64,000 nt of DNA, from assembly GCA_964594115.1 (NCBI GenBank), contig CAZQLD010000005.1:1-64000 (forward strand), in the 5' to 3' direction. The notes under the pieces were generated by a model. The model was not told the origin of the DNA and did no database searches. It saw nothing but the letters and a program-made list of their open reading frames with translations. The translations under genes were made by a program, and so were the position numbers. Origin of the DNA: MFWN01 sp964594115. GTDB taxonomy: Archaea > Nanobdellota > Nanobdellia > Pacearchaeales > GW2011-AR1. Shown here in pieces: positions 61,444 to 64,000 of this stretch. Position 1 is the first letter of the stretch; each line of letters starts with the position of its first letter.

Positions 61444-62094
61444 TTAAGATTTGACAACACCTGTTGCAGTTATTGTATCAACTAAAGCGCCTTTTAAAGA
61501 ATCCTCTGGTACACGAAGATAAAAGTCTATTCTTATTGAATTATTATTCGCTACATACATCAAAGGATGACAAACCATTGCAGTTGCAGCTGTTGACGTG
61601 CCTTCATAAAGGTCTAAACCCTGTGTTGTTCCGCTTGTTGATGTCTCTGAATCATTCCTGCAAGCCCATGTCTCCCCAGGCATCATACTAATGTTCCACT
61701 GATATAATGGGCCGCCTGCACTTGCTCCACCTATAAAAGAAGCTGCTGAAGCTCCTGCACTTAAATTAACACTTAGGTTCACGTTTCCAATATTATCTAA
61801 TATAAGTTTCTGACCTGAAAAAGTCCAGTTACCATCTGTACAAGCATCAGTATCTGTTTGTAAGGTTGAATTTGTCACACCAAGGTCTACTTTTCCTGAA
61901 CCAAAATTCACTTCTGGAAAAGAAAAATTAAGATTAGCTGCTGATTCAACTGTCAGATTAACATATCCTGCATCTGAAGCCAGTCCAGAAAGAACATCTC
62001 TCAAATCTGAAATCTTCATGAGAGTCAAAGAAAAATTAACCAATGTCACTAAAACCACAACAACAGTTATTATAGTTAAAACACTGCTTTTCAT
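61444..62094 (-). CDS. 216-residue secreted/pilin-like protein (copy A of tandem duplication)
   Basis: 216 residues. N-terminal membrane segment (5-25), then a beta-rich Asn/Ser/Ala/Gly-rich ectodomain with four Cys. Starting 1 bp after the 62-residue gene. Copy B (62460) has the same sequence except the last two residues (KS here, RT there). The strong shared promoter suggests high expression. Function unknown; likely envelope or filament protein. Confidence 0.75.
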   Translation of the reverse strand: MKSSVLTIITVVVVLVTLVNFSLTLMKISDLRDVLSGLASDAGYVNLTVESAANLNFSFPEVNFGSGKVDLGVTNSTLQTDTDACTDGNWTFSGQKLILDNIGNVNLSVNLSAGASAASFIGGASAGGPLYQWNISMMPGETWACRNDSETSTSGTTQGLDLYEGTSTAATAMVCHPLMYVANNNSIRIDFYLRVPEDSLKGALVDTITATGVVKS

Positions 62095-62095
62095 C

Positions 62096-62284
62096 TTAAC
62101 CTGATGGCACTAGAGCTGGTTCTACATAAAGTCTGATTTTTGCAGACCCAGTGTCTACTGTCTTTGATTCTCCAATTACATTAATCGGAGTACTGATGTT
62201 CAAACCAATTGTCATAATCACAGAAAGTGCTGAAAGCAAGACTGCAACAATTAAAAGTACAACAATTATTTTTTCACTCACCAT
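62096..62284 (-). CDS. 62-residue membrane protein (copy A)
   Basis: 62 residues: a hydrophobic helix (6-27) and a short beta-like end (KTVDTGSAKIRLYVEPAL). Same sequence as copy B. It precedes the 216-residue gene by one base. May be a partner or minor component of the same structure. Confidence 0.7.
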   Translation of the reverse strand: MVSEKIIVVLLIVAVLLSALSVIMTIGLNISTPINVIGESKTVDTGSAKIRLYVEPALVPSG

Positions 62285-62333
62285 TTTCCATCTCTTTTTA
62301 AAATTTAATTATTAATATACCGAAGCAAGTCCC

Positions 62334-62349
62334 TTTTATAAACATTTCG
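62334..62349 (-). promoter_or_regulatory. Strong promoter of cassette copy A
   Basis: Minus strand: CGAAATG plus TTTATAAAA, BRE and TATA resembling the rRNA promoter at 505-520. It lies ~50 nt before the 62-residue gene. Same sequence in copy B. Confidence 0.65.
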
Positions 62350-62459
62350 TTTTGGAATTTCATTACTATGTTTAGATTAATTTTTTAACGAAGACAAATA
62401 ATTCAGATTTTAATAAAATAAAGAATAAGTAAATGATGCTGTCTATAAAAATAAAAAAA

Positions 62460-63110
62460 TTAAGTTCTGACAACACCTGTTGCAGTTATTGTATCAACTA
62501 AAGCGCCTTTTAAAGAATCCTCTGGTACACGAAGATAAAAGTCTATTCTTATTGAATTATTATTCGCTACATACATCAAAGGATGACAAACCATTGCAGT
62601 TGCAGCTGTTGACGTGCCTTCATAAAGGTCTAAACCCTGTGTTGTTCCGCTTGTTGATGTCTCTGAATCATTCCTGCAAGCCCATGTCTCCCCAGGCATC
62701 ATACTAATGTTCCACTGATATAATGGGCCGCCTGCACTTGCTCCACCTATAAAAGAAGCTGCTGAAGCTCCTGCACTTAAATTAACACTTAGGTTCACGT
62801 TTCCAATATTATCTAATATAAGTTTCTGACCTGAAAAAGTCCAGTTACCATCTGTACAAGCATCAGTATCTGTTTGTAAGGTTGAATTTGTCACACCAAG
62901 GTCTACTTTTCCTGAACCAAAATTCACTTCTGGAAAAGAAAAATTAAGATTAGCTGCTGATTCAACTGTCAGATTAACATATCCTGCATCTGAAGCCAGT
63001 CCAGAAAGAACATCTCTCAAATCTGAAATCTTCATGAGAGTCAAAGAAAAATTAACCAATGTCACTAAAACCACAACAACAGTTATTATAGTTAAAACAC
63101 TGCTTTTCAT
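62460..63110 (-). CDS. 216-residue secreted/pilin-like protein (copy B)
   Basis: Same as copy A except the C-terminal RT for KS. Single N-terminal membrane segment, beta-rich ectodomain. Starts 1 bp after the 62-residue gene of copy B. There is no hairpin after it, so readthrough into copy A is possible. Confidence 0.75.
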   Translation of the reverse strand: MKSSVLTIITVVVVLVTLVNFSLTLMKISDLRDVLSGLASDAGYVNLTVESAANLNFSFPEVNFGSGKVDLGVTNSTLQTDTDACTDGNWTFSGQKLILDNIGNVNLSVNLSAGASAASFIGGASAGGPLYQWNISMMPGETWACRNDSETSTSGTTQGLDLYEGTSTAATAMVCHPLMYVANNNSIRIDFYLRVPEDSLKGALVDTITATGVVRT

Positions 63111-63111
63111 C

Positions 63112-63300
63112 TTAACCTGATGGCACTAGAGCTGGTTCTACATAAAGTCTGATTTTTGCAGACCCAGTGTCTACTGTCTTTGATTCTCCAATTACATTAA
63201 TCGGAGTACTGATGTTCAAACCAATTGTCATAATCACAGAAAGTGCTGAAAGCAAGACTGCAACAATTAAAAGTACAACAATTATTTTTTCACTCACCAT
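63112..63300 (-). CDS. 62-residue membrane protein (copy B)
   Basis: Same protein as copy A (62096). Hydrophobic helix and short beta-like end. Precedes the copy B 216-residue gene by one base. Confidence 0.7.
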   Translation of the reverse strand: MVSEKIIVVLLIVAVLLSALSVIMTIGLNISTPINVIGESKTVDTGSAKIRLYVEPALVPSG

Positions 63301-63349
63301 TTTCCATCTCTTTTTAAAATTTAATTATTAATATACCGAAGCAAGTCCC

Positions 63350-63365
63350 TTTTATAAACATTTCG
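63350..63365 (-). promoter_or_regulatory. Strong promoter of cassette copy B
   Basis: Same BRE/TATA as copy A, placed ~50 nt upstream of the 62-residue gene. Confidence 0.65.
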
Positions 63366-63405
63366 TTTTGGAATTTCATTACTATGTTTAGATTGATTTT
63401 TTCAA

Positions 63406-64000
63406 TCAGGCTTTAATAACTCTTCCGCTTGCTTTTGGTTGTTTTTTCTTTCCCATAAATCTTCTGAAGAATACAAACCACGCAAGATTTACCACCAATA
63501 ATATTATAACTAAAACAAGTAGAATTGTTGTCACACTAATTCCTTCTCTTCCTTGTGGCCTTATAGCATAGCCTACTCCAGTAATATCTAAGCTGTCTTC
63601 ACTGACTTTCAAAATTAAGTTCCTGTCAGTTGATTTCTGTCCGTATCTAACCATTAGTTTTCCATTGTATTCTCCTTCTTCTACTCCAACTGTGTCCCAG
63701 TATGCAATTAATTCTTTCTTGCTTAATGCAGGAATGTTTTCAGTAGCTGACTTAAGATCAGCCATTACCTGCTCTTCATAATTATAAACAAGCAGGTTGG
63801 CAAAAACACTTTTTAACTCTTCATTATATTTATTTTCAACAAGAATCTGAAGCTTTGCAATTTGCCCTAACTGGAAGTTATTAACTAGTATGCTCTCTAT
63901 GCTTAATATTTGGCTTCCAATTGCAAACTGTTTTTCAAATGACTTGCTTTCTTCATCATAAAAAACAGTTACTTTTGCAAGATATCCTCCAGGAGGAACA
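63406..64000 (-). CDS. Surface beta-domain protein, partial (runs off the window end)
   Basis: At least 198 residues; the N-terminus lies beyond position 64000, and the Met at 63765 is internal because the frame stays open upstream (VPPGGYLAKVTVFYDEE). It resembles the 384-residue gene: ALSKKELIAYWDTVGVEEGEYNGKL, then a membrane segment (about 155-178 of the visible part) and a basic tail (FFRRFMGKKKQPK). Both flank the tandem cassettes and are paralogues. Confidence 0.75.
   Translation of the reverse strand, partial: VPPGGYLAKVTVFYDEESKSFEKQFAIGSQILSIESILVNNFQLGQIAKLQILVENKYNEELKSVFANLLVYNYEEQVMADLKSATENIPALSKKELIAYWDTVGVEEGEYNGKLMVRYGQKSTDRNLILKVSEDSLDITGVGYAIRPQGREGISVTTILLVLVIILLVVNLAWFVFFRRFMGKKKQPKASGRVIKA

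Larger units (their letters stand above)
61452..62378. repeat. Tandem duplication, copy A (about 927 bp)
   Basis: Direct repeat with copy B at 62468-63394, spaced by 1016 bp. It contains a 62-residue gene, a 216-residue gene and their promoter. By eye I saw no mismatch between the copies inside these bounds, implying a recent event or gene conversion. The 89-bp spacer between copies is unrelated. Confidence 0.9.
62468..63394. repeat. Tandem duplication, copy B (about 927 bp)
   Basis: Second copy of the direct repeat (see 61452-62378). Includes promoter, 62-residue and 216-residue genes. The boundaries are sharp: sequence diverges just after ATGTTTAGATT. Confidence 0.9.

Noticed and set aside
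1..64000. CRISPR arrays, cas genes, integrase or transposase genes
   Set aside because: No regularly spaced repeats and no recognisable Cas, integrase or transposase sequences were seen. The only mobile-type genes are DUF2080 and HNH at 27.9-28.7 kb.

Overview
The window is AT-rich archaeal chromosome, most probably from a DPANN lineage such as Woesearchaeota or Pacearchaeota. The evidence is the 5' part of an archaeal-type 16S rRNA, an archaeal exosome/proteasome/RNase P superoperon, Rpb6-type RpoK, an archaeal signal peptidase, FttA (aCPSF1), class I CCA-adding enzyme, Mre11/Rad50, TATA/BRE promoters, many leaderless starts, short genes and very large cell-surface proteins. The lineage is inferred from gene content and style; no database search was possible.

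Layout. 1-304 is the 5' end of 16S rRNA (minus strand) with its promoter near 505-520. 1.0-16.4 kb is information processing: a PD-(D/E)XK-like protein, uS2, a nucleotidyltransferase, a divergent enolase, a proteasome-beta-like Ntn hydrolase, then (minus strand) a 1100-residue subtilase-phosphoesterase fusion, rnp2, psmA, SBDS, rrp4, rrp41, rrp42, an unknown gene and rpoK, then RNase J and a HemK-like methyltransferase. 16.5-27.9 kb holds mre11-rad50, psmB, fttA, a presenilin-type protease, a signal peptidase followed by a frameshifted gene, a TrmB-family regulator with small unknown genes, and cca. 27.4-30.0 kb is the arvA-arvB-arvC cluster (Era-like GTPase and partners), with arvC cut away from arvB by a small mobile-looking insert (DUF2080 gene plus HNH nuclease). 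30.1-38.5 kb holds two PKD-type surface proteins and rtcB-archease flanked by two secreted-protein genes that share one N-terminal cassette. 38.5-46.5 kb is a type IV pilus cluster (at least six pilin-like genes, two platform proteins, one ATPase). 46.5-47.0 kb carries SRP RNA and tRNA-Leu(UAA). 47.7-50.9 kb is a MoxR-DUF58-vWA module. 51.0-64.0 kb is a surface-protein region: a 1382-residue repeat protein with a ribbon-helix-helix gene upstream, two tandem 670-residue paralogues, and a tandem duplication of a two-gene cassette (about 0.93 kb, apparently identical) between two related membrane-anchored proteins.

How it fits together. The 5' third makes and turns over RNA and protein (exosome, RNase P, RNase J, FttA, proteasome). 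The 3' two thirds build the cell envelope: secreted N-glycosylation-rich beta proteins with C-terminal anchors, pilins, a signal peptidase, an intramembrane protease and a secreted subtilase. A shared inverted repeat just downstream of two TATA boxes suggests that the small RHH protein controls part of the surface repertoire. Several genes too short for routine ORF calling (DUF2080, RHH, a 54-residue pilus gene, a leader ORF) and a likely AUU start codon for arvC are described.
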